Assembly: GCF_000067165.1 (NCBI RefSeq)
Contig: NC_010162.1
Coordinates: 10,273,501-10,337,500, forward strand
Source of the DNA: Sorangium cellulosum So ce56
GTDB taxonomy: Bacteria > Myxococcota_A > Polyangia > Polyangiales > Polyangiaceae
Length of the DNA: 64,000 nucleotides
Direction: 5' to 3'
The position numbers and the translations under genes were made by a program. Every line of letters begins with the position of its first letter. Position 1 is the stretch's first letter. The notes beneath the pieces are model-generated. The model was not told the origin of the DNA and made no database searches. It was given only the letters and a program-made list of their open reading frames with translations. Positions 7,493 to 16,567 of the stretch are shown here, one piece after another.

Positions 7493-8554
7493 GTGATTGT
7501 GGACCAGCCCCCCACACCTGCCCCTCACGAGGCTCCGGAGGACCGGGCCACGTTCGGGCTCTCCGCCTTCGATCCTCGCCCGAGCCTCATGGCGCCTTCC
7601 ATCGCGCCGGCCACCTCGGCGGCGCCGCAGGTCTCGGTGGTCGTCCCGGGGCTGAACGAGGCGGAGAGCCTGACGGAGCTCGCGCAGCGGGTGGATCAGG
7701 CCTTGAAAGGGCGCTTCTCCTACGAGCTCATCTTCGTGGACGACGGCAGCACGGACGACAGCTGGGGCGTCATCTCCAGGATCCGCGCGGAGAACCCGGT
7801 CGTGAAGGGGATCCGGCTGCGGAAGAACTTCGGCAAGGCGACGGCGCTCACGGCCGGGTTCCGCAAGGCGAGGGGCGCCGTGGTCGTCACGATGGACGCC
7901 GATCTCCAGGACGACCCGGCCGATCTGCCGAGCTTCATCGCCAAGGTCGAGGAGGGCCTCGACGTCGTGGTGGGCTGGAAGGTCAACCGCCTCGACCCCG
8001 CCAATCGCCTCATCTTGTCCCGGATCTTCAACGGGACCGTCCGCGCGGTCACGGGCGTGAAGCTCCATGACATGAACTGTGGCTTCAAGGCCTACCGTCG
8101 CGAGGTGCTGCGCACCATCCCGATCTACGGCGATCTCTTCCGGTACATCCCGGCGCTCGCCGCCTGGCAAGGCTTCCGCGTCACGGAGATCCCGGTGCGC
8201 CACCACGCCCGCAAGTACGGCGCCTCGCGCTACGGACTGGAGCGCATCCTGCGCGGCTTCTTCGACCTGCTCAGCGTCATGTTCCTGACGCGCTACTCGA
8301 AGAAGCCGATGCACCTCTTCGGCCTCATCGGCCTGGTCTTCGCTGCGACCGGCGTGACCATCAACGCGTATTTGACGTTCCTCTGGCTGCTCGGTCACAA
8401 GATCGGAGACCGGCCGCTGCTCCTCCTCGGTGTGCTGATGATCCTCCTCGGCATCCAGTTCTTCTCGATGGGCTTCATCGGCGAGTTCCTCACCTTCCAG
8501 ATGCAGCAGCGCCACCTGGCAGACGATCCGCCCGTCCGCGAGGAGTTCGAGTGA
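7493..8554 (+). CDS. GT2 glycosyltransferase, DPM1/GtrB/ArnC-like
   Basis: Family 2 glycosyltransferase of about 353 aa. After a Pro-rich leader comes SVVVPGLNEAESL, then VDDGSTDDSW (nucleotide binding), VTMDADLQDDPADL (DxD metal site) and HHARKYGASRYGLERILRGF. Two C-terminal membrane helices follow (LFGLIGLVFAATGVTINAYL and LLLGVLMILLGIQFFSMGF). This architecture is that of polyprenyl-phosphate sugar transferases, which load glucose, mannose or similar onto undecaprenyl phosphate at the inner membrane. I use GTG 7493, where the frame leaves the repeat array; ATG 7589 is a shorter alternative. The next gene encodes a flippase-like UPF0104 protein, consistent with lipid-linked sugar work. Confidence 0.88.
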   Translation: MIVDQPPTPAPHEAPEDRATFGLSAFDPRPSLMAPSIAPATSAAPQVSVVVPGLNEAESLTELAQRVDQALKGRFSYELIFVDDGSTDDSWGVISRIRAENPVVKGIRLRKNFGKATALTAGFRKARGAVVVTMDADLQDDPADLPSFIAKVEEGLDVVVGWKVNRLDPANRLILSRIFNGTVRAVTGVKLHDMNCGFKAYRREVLRTIPIYGDLFRYIPALAAWQGFRVTEIPVRHHARKYGASRYGLERILRGFFDLLSVMFLTRYSKKPMHLFGLIGLVFAATGVTINAYLTFLWLLGHKIGDRPLLLLGVLMILLGIQFFSMGFIGEFLTFQMQQRHLADDPPVREEFE

Positions 8555-8666
8555 TCTCCGAGCCTCGCCTCGATCGGTCCTGGGTCCCCGCGTCCGGGCG
8601 CCTCCCCTCGCTTCAGGCCCTCTGCTCCGCGGCGCCGCGCTGAGCGCGCGGCCGGGGTTCGCCGTC

Positions 8667-9650
8667 GTGCGCCGCACCGCCCTGCGCGCCCTCGCCCGCC
8701 TGATTGGCCCGCTCCTGCTCGTCCTCGTGGTCGTGCGCATGGACGACCGGGACGCGGTGCTCGGCGCGGTCGTCTCGGCCTCGGCTGGCCCGCTCGCGCT
8801 CGCGGCGGCGCTGAACGTCCTCAACATCCACCTCAAGGTGGTCCGCTGGGACGCGCTGCTGCGTGCCCGGGGCATCGTCTATCCGCTTCGGCGTGCGTGG
8901 AGCGCCTACGCGACGTCGCTCTACGTCGGCATGCTGACCCCCGGCCGGGTCGGCGACCTGCTCCGGATCCGCTACCTGCGCCACGACCTCGGCGTGCCTT
9001 ACGCGGAGGGGCTGGCCACCGTCGTGATGGACAGGCTGTGTGATCTCTACGTGCTCGCCGCGTTCGTCGCGGTCGGCGTCGCCCGTTACAGCGCGGTGAT
9101 CGCCGGCCGCCTGGCCTGGCTGACGTGGGGTGGGATCGCCCTCACGGTCCTGGCGCCCCTCGTGTTGCTCATCCCCGGGCTGGCCGAGCGGCTGCTGCTC
9201 GCCTTCTCGCGCAAGCTCGCGAAGGATCCGTCCGAGAGCGCGGAGCCCGGCGCGGCGAGCCGCTTCCTGGTCGCGCTGCGCGCGCATGTCGGGCGCGGGC
9301 TCCTCTTCACGCTCCCGGTCACGCTGGCGACGTTCGTCGTCAACTTCGCGCAGGGCTACCTCATCGCGCGCGCCCTCGGCGTACCGCTCTCGCTCTTCGA
9401 CGTCACCTGCCTGCTCGCCATCGCGAACCTGCTCGGTCTCTTGCCGATCTCGATCGCCGGCGTAGGCGTCCGTGAGCTCTTCTTCTCCCTCGTGTTCCCT
9501 TCGCTCGGCTTCACCGCCGAGCACGGCGTCAGCTTCGGCCTGCTGGTCTTCGCCGTCGTCTACCTCAACGTCGTCGCCGTCGGCTTCGTGAGCTGGCAGC
9601 TGGCCCCCCCGCCCACCTCCCCCGCCCCATCCATCCCCCGATCCGGCTAG
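8667..9650 (+). CDS. UPF0104 / LPG-synthase TM-region family membrane protein
   Basis: Protein of 327 aa, GTG start, with about eight predicted membrane segments. Family signatures include NIHLKVVRWDALLRA near the N-terminus and SLYVGMLTPGRVGDLLRI, RYLRHDLGVPYAEGLA and VVMDRLCDLYVLA in the middle. LLPISIAGVGVRELFF follows near the C-terminus. The family (lysylphosphatidylglycerol synthase TM domain, AglD-like) contains proteins proposed to move lipids or lipid-linked sugars. The MprF aminoacyltransferase domain is absent here. Directly downstream and co-directional with the GT2, so a joint role in lipid-linked sugar metabolism is a reasonable inference. The Pro-rich C-terminus is short and variable. 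Confidence 0.85.
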   Translation: MRRTALRALARLIGPLLLVLVVVRMDDRDAVLGAVVSASAGPLALAAALNVLNIHLKVVRWDALLRARGIVYPLRRAWSAYATSLYVGMLTPGRVGDLLRIRYLRHDLGVPYAEGLATVVMDRLCDLYVLAAFVAVGVARYSAVIAGRLAWLTWGGIALTVLAPLVLLIPGLAERLLLAFSRKLAKDPSESAEPGAASRFLVALRAHVGRGLLFTLPVTLATFVVNFAQGYLIARALGVPLSLFDVTCLLAIANLLGLLPISIAGVGVRELFFSLVFPSLGFTAEHGVSFGLLVFAVVYLNVVAVGFVSWQLAPPPTSPAPSIPRSG

Positions 9651-9661
9651 AGCGACAAACG

Positions 9662-9804
9662 GGTCGAAACCCCGAGAAAAGCAGGAATTTCACAGAGAGG
9701 CAGGCAGGCGGGAAGGCGGAGAGCGAAAGACGGCAAGAGGGAGAAATTCATTTTTTTCTTCCTCCCCGCCTCCCCGCCTCCCAGTGAAAATTCTCCGGGT
9801 TTCA
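9662..9804. repeat. Imperfect ~140-bp inverted repeat between convergent genes
   Basis: The left arm (GTCGAAACCCCGAGAAAAGC, then AGGAATTTCACAGAGAGGCA) is matched imperfectly by the inverse of the right arm (CGCCTCCCAGTGAAAATTCT, then CCGGGTTTCAAC). The centre is purine-rich on one side and has a T7 run and pyrimidines on the other. It sits between two convergent stop codons and may work as a bidirectional terminator, or be a small non-coding repeat element. Confidence 0.55.
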
Positions 9805-9818
9805 ACATGATGGGTGTT

Positions 9819-10457
9819 CTAGAGAGAAATAGGGGTCGTGAGCCGCAAAGGCTCCCCCTCGAAGGCCGGCACCCGCGCCGCGGCGGCTCGGAACGCGTCG
9901 ACCACGCACGCGCCGACCTCGGTCCCGGCGAAGGGCGCCCCGTCCAGCGCCACCTGGGCCTCGCCGCTCGGCGCGAAGGTCACGGTCACGCTCCCCTCCC
10001 CGCTCGGCCCGTCCGGCTGCCAGCAGCGCTTCGCCCGGACACGGCCGTGCTCGAGCGCCGCGCCCGCGGCCTTGCCCACCCGGACGCGCGCCCCGTCGAC
10101 CCGGCTCGACCAGGCGTCGTACCCCTCGTGAGAGCGCAGCGACACCTCGGCAGAGGGGGGGTACGCCCCGCCGCGCTGCAGGCAGTGCGAGGGGCGCACC
10201 ATCGCATAGCCCGTCGCGGTGGCGAAGCTGCACACCGCGAGCGCCACCAGCAGGGCCCGCTGCCCGCCGCCCCGGCCGAGCGGCCCGTCGGGCGGCCCGT
10301 CATCGTCCGATCCGCCACGCAACCGCTCGACCTCCGCACGGATCTCCGCGATTTCCGCGTCCCGGGCGGCGAGCGCCGCATCCCGCTCCTTCAGCTTGGC
10401 TTCGAGGGTTTCGATGCGCGCGCGAGCCGCATCGAGATGATCCCGGTAGTGCGACAT
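9819..10457 (-). CDS. Coiled-coil, single-pass membrane protein with TonB/AgmX-like C-terminus
   Basis: Protein of 212 aa. Residues 1-48 form a heptad-rich coiled coil (ARARIETLEAKLKERDAALA). One membrane segment follows (RALLVALAVCSFATATGYAM), then a periplasmic domain. The end (GSVTVTFAPSGEAQVALDGA, then GACVVDAFRAAAARVPAF) resembles the C-terminal domain seen in myxobacterial AgmX/PglI-type and TonB-like proteins, where a conserved Cys lies before the helix. The family link is moderate. It is transcribed divergently from the DUF2079 gene. Function unknown; possibly cell-envelope scaffolding. Confidence 0.75.
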   Translation of the reverse strand: MSHYRDHLDAARARIETLEAKLKERDAALAARDAEIAEIRAEVERLRGGSDDDGPPDGPLGRGGGQRALLVALAVCSFATATGYAMVRPSHCLQRGGAYPPSAEVSLRSHEGYDAWSSRVDGARVRVGKAAGAALEHGRVRAKRCWQPDGPSGEGSVTVTFAPSGEAQVALDGAPFAGTEVGACVVDAFRAAAARVPAFEGEPLRLTTPISL

Positions 10458-10557
10458 GGCGCCATTCTACCGCGGGCCGCGCGTGGCGCCCTGCCCTTCC
10501 CGCGCGCTCACGTCGTTCCACGTCGTTACACGTCCTTCCGCGTCCTTTCGCGATGTT

Positions 10558-10582
10558 CCCCCCGCTCCTTGACAGCGGGGGG
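10558..10582. promoter_or_regulatory. Perfect 9-bp inverted repeat CCCCCCGCT-N7-AGCGGGGGG
   Basis: A perfect 9-bp inverted repeat with a 7-base loop (CCTTGAC) lies between two divergent genes, about 32 bases before the DUF2079 start. It could be an operator or an mRNA hairpin in the leader. No T-run follows, so a terminator is unlikely. Confidence 0.45.
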
Positions 10583-10614
10583 TGGGGTCAAGTAGCCGAG
10601 GACCCGCCTCACCT

Positions 10615-12777
10615 ATGCTAGAGAACCACCGCACCAGGCTGAACAGCGCGCTCGCCAAGCTCGACGGCGCCCTCGAGCGGCTCGCGCGCGCCGCCTTGAC
10701 CCTGGCGCCGTGGCCGATCCTCTACGGCATGAGCATCGCCGTGACGGCCTGGGTCTTCACCCACCCGAGCCGGCACGCGCAGCTCGACACGAACAAGCTG
10801 ACCGAGGTGGAGCGCCGCTGGATGGTCGGCGGCGCCGCCGCCGCCATCGTGGGGGTCGCGCTCGCCTACTTCCTCGTGATGCTGGCGCGGCGGGCCCGCA
10901 CCCGCTCGTGGGACTTCATGGGCACCGTGGGCCGCCTCAACCGCGCCCTGATCCCCCTGCTCGCGCTCCCGTTCGTCGCCGCGCTCAAGCTCCCGAACAT
11001 CGAGAAGGACAGCCCGAAGAGCACGATCTTCTTCGTCGCCCTCGCCGCCCTGGCCACGGGCGCCGGCGCCTACGCCTGGGGCCGCCGCGCGCGGCTCTCG
11101 CCCTGGCTCGACGATGCGTCCGAGCTCGATGGCGCGCCCTCCCGCGGAGGCCGCGCCGCGCGGTGGCTCCCGCCGCTGGCCCTGCTCGCGATGTGGACGG
11201 GCTACACGCTCTTCTTCTCCCGGCTCGCGATCACCAACCACCACGCGCTGCACACCCGGACGCCCGACCTCGGGTACTACGACAACATCTTCTACCAGAC
11301 GATCCACGGACGGCCGCTCGGCTGCTCCTGGCTCAAGGCCGGTTACCACGGCTCCGCGCACTTCGACCCGATCCTCATCCTGCTCTCGCCGCTCTACCTG
11401 ATCTACCCGAGGGCGGAGTTCCTCCTCATCCTCCAGTCCGCGTGGCTCGGCGCCGGCGTCGTGCCCGTGTACCTGCTCGCGCGCGACAAGCTCGCTCACC
11501 GCGGCAAGGCGCTCCTGCTCGCCGCCGTGTGGGCCATCTATCCGGCCCTGCACGGCGCGAACATGTACGAGTTCCACTCGCTCGCGCTGATCTCGCCGCT
11601 CGTCGTCTGGCTCCTCTACTTCTACGAGACCGGCAGGGACAGGCTGTACTGGGTCACCCTCGCCGTGCTGCTGCTCTGCCGGGAGGACGTCTCCCTGCTG
11701 ATGTGCTTCATCGGGCTCTACGCCATCTTCGACCGGCGCCCGGGCAAGACGCGCCTCGGCTGGGTGACCATCGCGACGAGCCTCGTCTACTTCGTCATCG
11801 TGAAGCTGTTCTTCATGACGTCGTCGGGCATCATCATGTCCGGCAAGGACGCTTATTCGTTCGCCTATTACTACGAGGAGCTCATGCCGAACCGGAGCGG
11901 GCTCGGCGGCATGCTCGTCTCCCTCCTCACGAACCCTGTCTTCGCGCTCAAGGTCCTGCTGGAGGAGCCGAAGATCATCTTCCTGCTCCAGCTCTTCGTC
12001 CCCCTCTGCTTCCTGCCCTTCCTCGCCAAGCCCGGGCGCTGGATGCTCGCCTACGGGCTCCTGTTCTGCCTGCTCGCCTCGCGCGACGCAGTGTTCTCGA
12101 TCCACTTCCAGTACTCGTCGATCCTCTTCCCCATCGCGTTCGTGCTGACGCCGATCGCGCTCAAGCGGATCGAGGGCTCCGGGCCGGCCGCGTACTACGG
12201 GCTCGACGGGCGGCGCCTGTCGCGCGCGCTGCTCGCCGCCATGGTCGTGGCGGCCGCGCTGATGTCGTGGAAGTTCGGCGGCCTCGTCGAGAACGCGTCG
12301 TTCAGGGGCGGCTTCTCCCGCGTGGCGCGCAAGCTGACGCCCGACCAGGAGGCGACCTACGCCTGGGTCCGGAAGCAGGTGGAGGCGATCCCGAAAGACG
12401 CCATCGTCGGCGCGACGAGCAAGATGGGACCGCACGTGTCGAACCGGAAGCAGGCCTATTTCTATCCGGGCGAGCGCGCCGCGACCGTCCAGTACGTGCT
12501 GCTCGACGAGGGGGAGCTCAAGGGCAAGGACCTGGAGCGCCACAACGCGGCGGTGAAGCGCGGCGAGCTCGAGGAGCTCAGCCGGCTGAAGAAGCTGGCG
12601 CTGTTCAAGCGGGTGAAGCCGCCGTCGAAGGCGCAGCCGCCGGCGCCGGCGGCCTCCGAGCCCCCTACCGGAGACCCGCCCCCGGAGCTACGAAAGCCGG
12701 ACCGAAAGGGCGGCGGCGCGCCGCCTGCGCCCTCCAACACCGCGGAGCAAGATGAAGACCCTCCTCCTGGCCCATGA
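10615..12777 (+). CDS. DUF2079 multi-pass membrane protein (GT-C-like)
   Basis: Protein of 720 aa with about ten or more hydrophobic segments. Characteristic DUF2079 features are LGYYDNIFYQTIHGRPL, SAHFDPILILLSPLYLIYP, NMYEFHSLALISPL and VTLAVLLLCREDVSLLM. These carry conserved acidic residues after the first membrane helix, as in GT-C glycosyltransferases that use polyprenyl-phosphate sugars. That enzymatic role is only inferred for the family. The C-terminus is Pro-rich and probably disordered. I prefer ATG 10615; GTG 10582 would add 11 residues inside a hairpin. Its end overlaps the universal stress gene by 26 bases. Confidence 0.82.
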   Translation: MLENHRTRLNSALAKLDGALERLARAALTLAPWPILYGMSIAVTAWVFTHPSRHAQLDTNKLTEVERRWMVGGAAAAIVGVALAYFLVMLARRARTRSWDFMGTVGRLNRALIPLLALPFVAALKLPNIEKDSPKSTIFFVALAALATGAGAYAWGRRARLSPWLDDASELDGAPSRGGRAARWLPPLALLAMWTGYTLFFSRLAITNHHALHTRTPDLGYYDNIFYQTIHGRPLGCSWLKAGYHGSAHFDPILILLSPLYLIYPRAEFLLILQSAWLGAGVVPVYLLARDKLAHRGKALLLAAVWAIYPALHGANMYEFHSLALISPLVVWLLYFYETGRDRLYWVTLAVLLLCREDVSLLMCFIGLYAIFDRRPGKTRLGWVTIATSLVYFVIVKLFFMTSSGIIMSGKDAYSFAYYYEELMPNRSGLGGMLVSLLTNPVFALKVLLEEPKIIFLLQLFVPLCFLPFLAKPGRWMLAYGLLFCLLASRDAVFSIHFQYSSILFPIAFVLTPIALKRIEGSGPAAYYGLDGRRLSRALLAAMVVAAALMSWKFGGLVENASFRGGFSRVARKLTPDQEATYAWVRKQVEAIPKDAIVGATSKMGPHVSNRKQAYFYPGERAATVQYVLLDEGELKGKDLERHNAAVKRGELEELSRLKKLALFKRVKPPSKAQPPAPAASEPPTGDPPPELRKPDRKGGGAPPAPSNTAEQDEDPPPGP

Positions 12778-13198
12778 CTTCAACGCGACCTCCGAGATCG
12801 CCCTCGACACGGCGATCGAGCTCGCCCGCAAGCTGTCCGCGAAGATCGTCGTCGCGCACGTGTACAGCGTGCCCGTCTACAGCTTCCCGGAAGGCTCGTC
12901 CCTGATCCCCTCGGCCGAGGACGCCGCCCGCATCGGCGATGCGGCGCAGCGGAGCCTCGATCAGGTGCTCGAGCGCCGGCGCGCCACGCCCGGCGTCGAG
13001 ATCTCGGGCGTGCTGCGCGCCGGCGTCCCCGACGAGGAGATCTGCCGCCTCGCGGACGAGATCGGCGCCGACATGATCGTGATCGGGACGCACGCGCGCG
13101 GGGCGGTCGCGCGGGCGCTGCTCGGCAGCGTGGCGCAGCGGGTGGTGAGATCGGCAAAGGTCCCGGTCCTGTCGATACGGGCACCCCAACCGGCCTGA
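12752..13198 (+). CDS. Universal stress protein, UspA family
   Basis: Protein of 148 aa, a single USP domain. The N-terminal strand LLLAHDFNATSEIALDTAI is typical. The ATP-binding consensus G-2x-G-9x-G-S/T is present as GTHARGAVARALLGSVAQRV, so this is likely an ATP-binding member. ATG with GGAG eight bases upstream. Translation is probably coupled to the overlapping DUF2079 gene. Members help cells survive starvation or oxidative stress; the specific role here is not visible. Confidence 0.92.
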   Translation: MKTLLLAHDFNATSEIALDTAIELARKLSAKIVVAHVYSVPVYSFPEGSSLIPSAEDAARIGDAAQRSLDQVLERRRATPGVEISGVLRAGVPDEEICRLADEIGADMIVIGTHARGAVARALLGSVAQRVVRSAKVPVLSIRAPQPA

Positions 13199-13339
13199 TG
13201 TAGGTGACATCACGAAACGGTCGGATCCGGTGTCCGGCGCCGCCGGAACGGGCGTTAGAAATTTCCCGACTTCCTGTCAAATGCGTCCTGCCGCGGCCAC
13301 GAAACCTCGTTGAAACATCGGGCACGTTACCCCGGTGCC

Positions 13340-14554
<1,215 letters not shown>

Positions 14555-14674
14555 CGACACAGAGGGGGCAGCCACAGACCCAGGTCGACGAGGGCTCCCC
14601 GCCGCGCTCGCCCTCCCGGTGGAGAGGGCACGCGAGGGTGGTGGGGGAATTCCCCAGCCCTGCTGGCACGATGG

Positions 14675-14741
14675 ACCGCCAAGGCGCCATAAGACGCCAA
14701 GATTTTTGTGTTTTTCTTGGCGTCCTTGGCGCCTTGGCGGT
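14675..14741. repeat. Long hairpin, arms ACCGCCAAGGCGCC... / ...GGCGCCTTGGCGGT
   Basis: Near-perfect inverted repeat: left arm 14675-14702, right arm 14715-14741, around a T-rich loop (TTTTTGTGTTTTT). It lies 120 bp past the amtB stop and could terminate that transcript. Similar 'gene-cassette-free' palindromes of this composition recur in intergenic DNA of this type of genome; here a second one follows at once. Confidence 0.8.
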
Positions 14742-14828
14742 TCACAAGATCCCACCTTCCACGTGCGGCCGGGGTGCCGTCGCTGTTGCCTCCCCAGGGG
14801 CGCACCGCTATTGCGACGGACGGTTCGA

Positions 14829-14895
14829 ACCGAAAGGCGCCGAGAGCGCCAGGAGAGCTCGACAATCTCCTGGCGCTCCCGGCGCCCTGACGGTT
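14829..14895. repeat. Second long hairpin, arms ACCGAAAGGCGCCGAGAGCG / inverse
   Basis: Left arm 14829-14856 (ending GAGCGCCAGGAG), right arm 14867-14895 (starting CTCCTGGCGCTCCCGGCGCC). It is the same size and arrangement as the hairpin 150 bp earlier and begins with the same ACCG. It lies ~100 bp upstream of yebC. A terminator or a mobile palindromic repeat are both possible. Confidence 0.75.
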
Positions 14896-14991
14896 TCTAC
14901 GCTCGAACCGAACGGTGCTCCATCTTGCGCCGAACCTTCCCCCTGGGCGCGCGCCGCGAGCGAGCGCCCCGTCATCACGGAGCAGACAGGC

Positions 14992-15741
14992 ATGAGCGGC
15001 CATTCGAAGTGGGCCACCATCAAGCGCAAGAAGGGCGCGCTCGACGCGAAGCGCGGCAAGCTCTTCACGAAGCTCATCAAGGAGATCACCGTCGCCTCGC
15101 GCATGGGCGGCGGAGACCCGAACGGCAACCCGCGCCTCCGCAAGGCGATCAACGACGCCAAGGGCCAGGCGATGCCCGCCGACACGATCAAGCGCGCCAT
15201 CCAGCGCGGCACCGGCGAGATCGAGGGCGCGAACTACGAGGAGATCCTCTACGAGGGGACAGGGCCCGGCGGGACGCTGTTCCTCTGCGAGGCGATGACC
15301 GACAACCGGAACCGCACCGTCGCCGAGATCCGGAAGATCTTCGAGAAGAACAACGGGCAGCTCGGCGCCGGCGGCTCCGCGCAGTGGGCCTTCGAGAGGA
15401 AGGGGATCATCCTCCTCGCGAAGGACGCGGCGACGGAGGACCAGCTGATGGACACCGCCGTGGGCGCGGGCGCCGACGACTACAGCGACCAGGGAGAGGA
15501 GTGGCAGGTGCTCTCCAGCGTCGACGTGATGGACACCGTCGTGAAGGCCCTCGAGGACGCGAAGATCGCGGTGAAGTCGAACTCCGCGGGCTACGTCCCC
15601 AAGAACAAGAAAGAGGTCGCGGGCCGCGACGCCGAGGTCTGCCTGAACCTCGTCGACTCGCTCGACGACCACGACGACGTGCAGAACGTCTACGCCGACT
15701 TCGACGTCCCCGAAGAGGAGCTCGCGAAGCTCGAGGGCTGA
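14992..15741 (+). CDS. yebC: YebC/PmpR family transcriptional regulator / translation factor
   Basis: Protein of 249 aa, full length for the family. It opens with MSGHSKWATIKRKKGALDAK and has the three-domain YebC pattern: RKAINDAKGQAMPADTIKRA, YEEILYEGTGPGGTLFLCE, NRTVAEIRKIFEKNNGQLG, GSAQWAFERKG. Family members bind DNA as regulators; recent work also assigns some to helping ribosomes through proline stretches. That would suit this Pro-rich proteome but is inference. The ATG is in the conserved position; no strong ribosome binding site. Confidence 0.95.
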   Translation: MSGHSKWATIKRKKGALDAKRGKLFTKLIKEITVASRMGGGDPNGNPRLRKAINDAKGQAMPADTIKRAIQRGTGEIEGANYEEILYEGTGPGGTLFLCEAMTDNRNRTVAEIRKIFEKNNGQLGAGGSAQWAFERKGIILLAKDAATEDQLMDTAVGAGADDYSDQGEEWQVLSSVDVMDTVVKALEDAKIAVKSNSAGYVPKNKKEVAGRDAEVCLNLVDSLDDHDDVQNVYADFDVPEEELAKLEG

Positions 15742-15763
15742 TCCCGCGGCGGGCGCGAGCCCG

Positions 15764-16567
15764 TCACGGCCGCCAGATCGGGAAGCTCACGATCGCCCAC
15801 GAGAAGAACGCGTGGGCGAAGACCGCCGGCGCCAGGCGCCCGGTCCGGTGCACCACGCGACCCCACACGATCGAGCAGCCGAAGCCCGCCGCGACGAGCA
15901 GCGGGTTCGGCCCGGCCACCGGATCGCCGAGCAGGAAGAGCGTGGGGGCGTGCGCGGCGGCGAACAGCGCGCTCGACAGCAGCCACGCGGCGCCCCGGTC
16001 GAGCGGCCCCTCCAGGGCGCGCAGGACGAGCCCGCGCCAGACGATCTCCTCCAGCGCGGCGATGACGAAGACGAGCGCGCCGACGAACACGCGCGCGTCG
16101 GCCGAGGGGTCGCCGAGCTGGAGGTACAGGCGAAGGACCCAGGCCTCGCGAGGCGAGCCCCGCGGGGCGAGCAGCAGCTGCACCGCCATGGCGAGCCCGT
16201 AGAGCCCCGCCGCGACAAGGGCGCCGCGCGCGAGATCGCCGGACAGGGGGCGGAGCGCGGCGCGGAGCTCGCCGCGCCGGCGGAGCCACATCACGGTGAT
16301 CGCCGTGAGGACGGCGTAGGGCGCGCCGAGCGCCGCGAGCATGGCAGGCGCGCCCGCGTGACCGGGATCGAACGCGAACGAGATGGCGAGCGCGACACAG
16401 GCGGTGACGGACGCGGCGATGAGCGCGGCCTCGCGGCGCGATGAGCGCGGCGGCTCGCGCGGATCGATCGCCCGCGGATCGCGCGACGGGGCCGGGGCGG
16501 CCGAGCCAGAGGCAGCCGGAGGAGCCGCGGCGGAAGAGGCCGCGGCGCGGTCTTCGCCCGGGCTCAT
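15764..16567 (-). CDS. CPBP family intramembrane glutamic endopeptidase
   Basis: Protein of 267 aa: a disordered Pro/Ala/Arg-rich N-terminus (~45 aa), then about seven membrane segments. The Abi/CPBP motifs are present: EEIVWRGLVLRAL (EExxxR), ALFAAAHAPTLFLLG (motif 2 His), and FAHAFFSWAIVSF near the C-terminus. The family cleaves substrates within the membrane (CAAX-like processing or self-immunity); the target here is unknown. Its ATG overlaps the coaBC stop (ATGA), so it is the second gene of that operon. It is convergent with yebC. Confidence 0.88.
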   Translation of the reverse strand: MSPGEDRAAASSAAAPPAASGSAAPAPSRDPRAIDPREPPRSSRREAALIAASVTACVALAISFAFDPGHAGAPAMLAALGAPYAVLTAITVMWLRRRGELRAALRPLSGDLARGALVAAGLYGLAMAVQLLLAPRGSPREAWVLRLYLQLGDPSADARVFVGALVFVIAALEEIVWRGLVLRALEGPLDRGAAWLLSSALFAAAHAPTLFLLGDPVAGPNPLLVAAGFGCSIVWGRVVHRTGRLAPAVFAHAFFSWAIVSFPIWRP

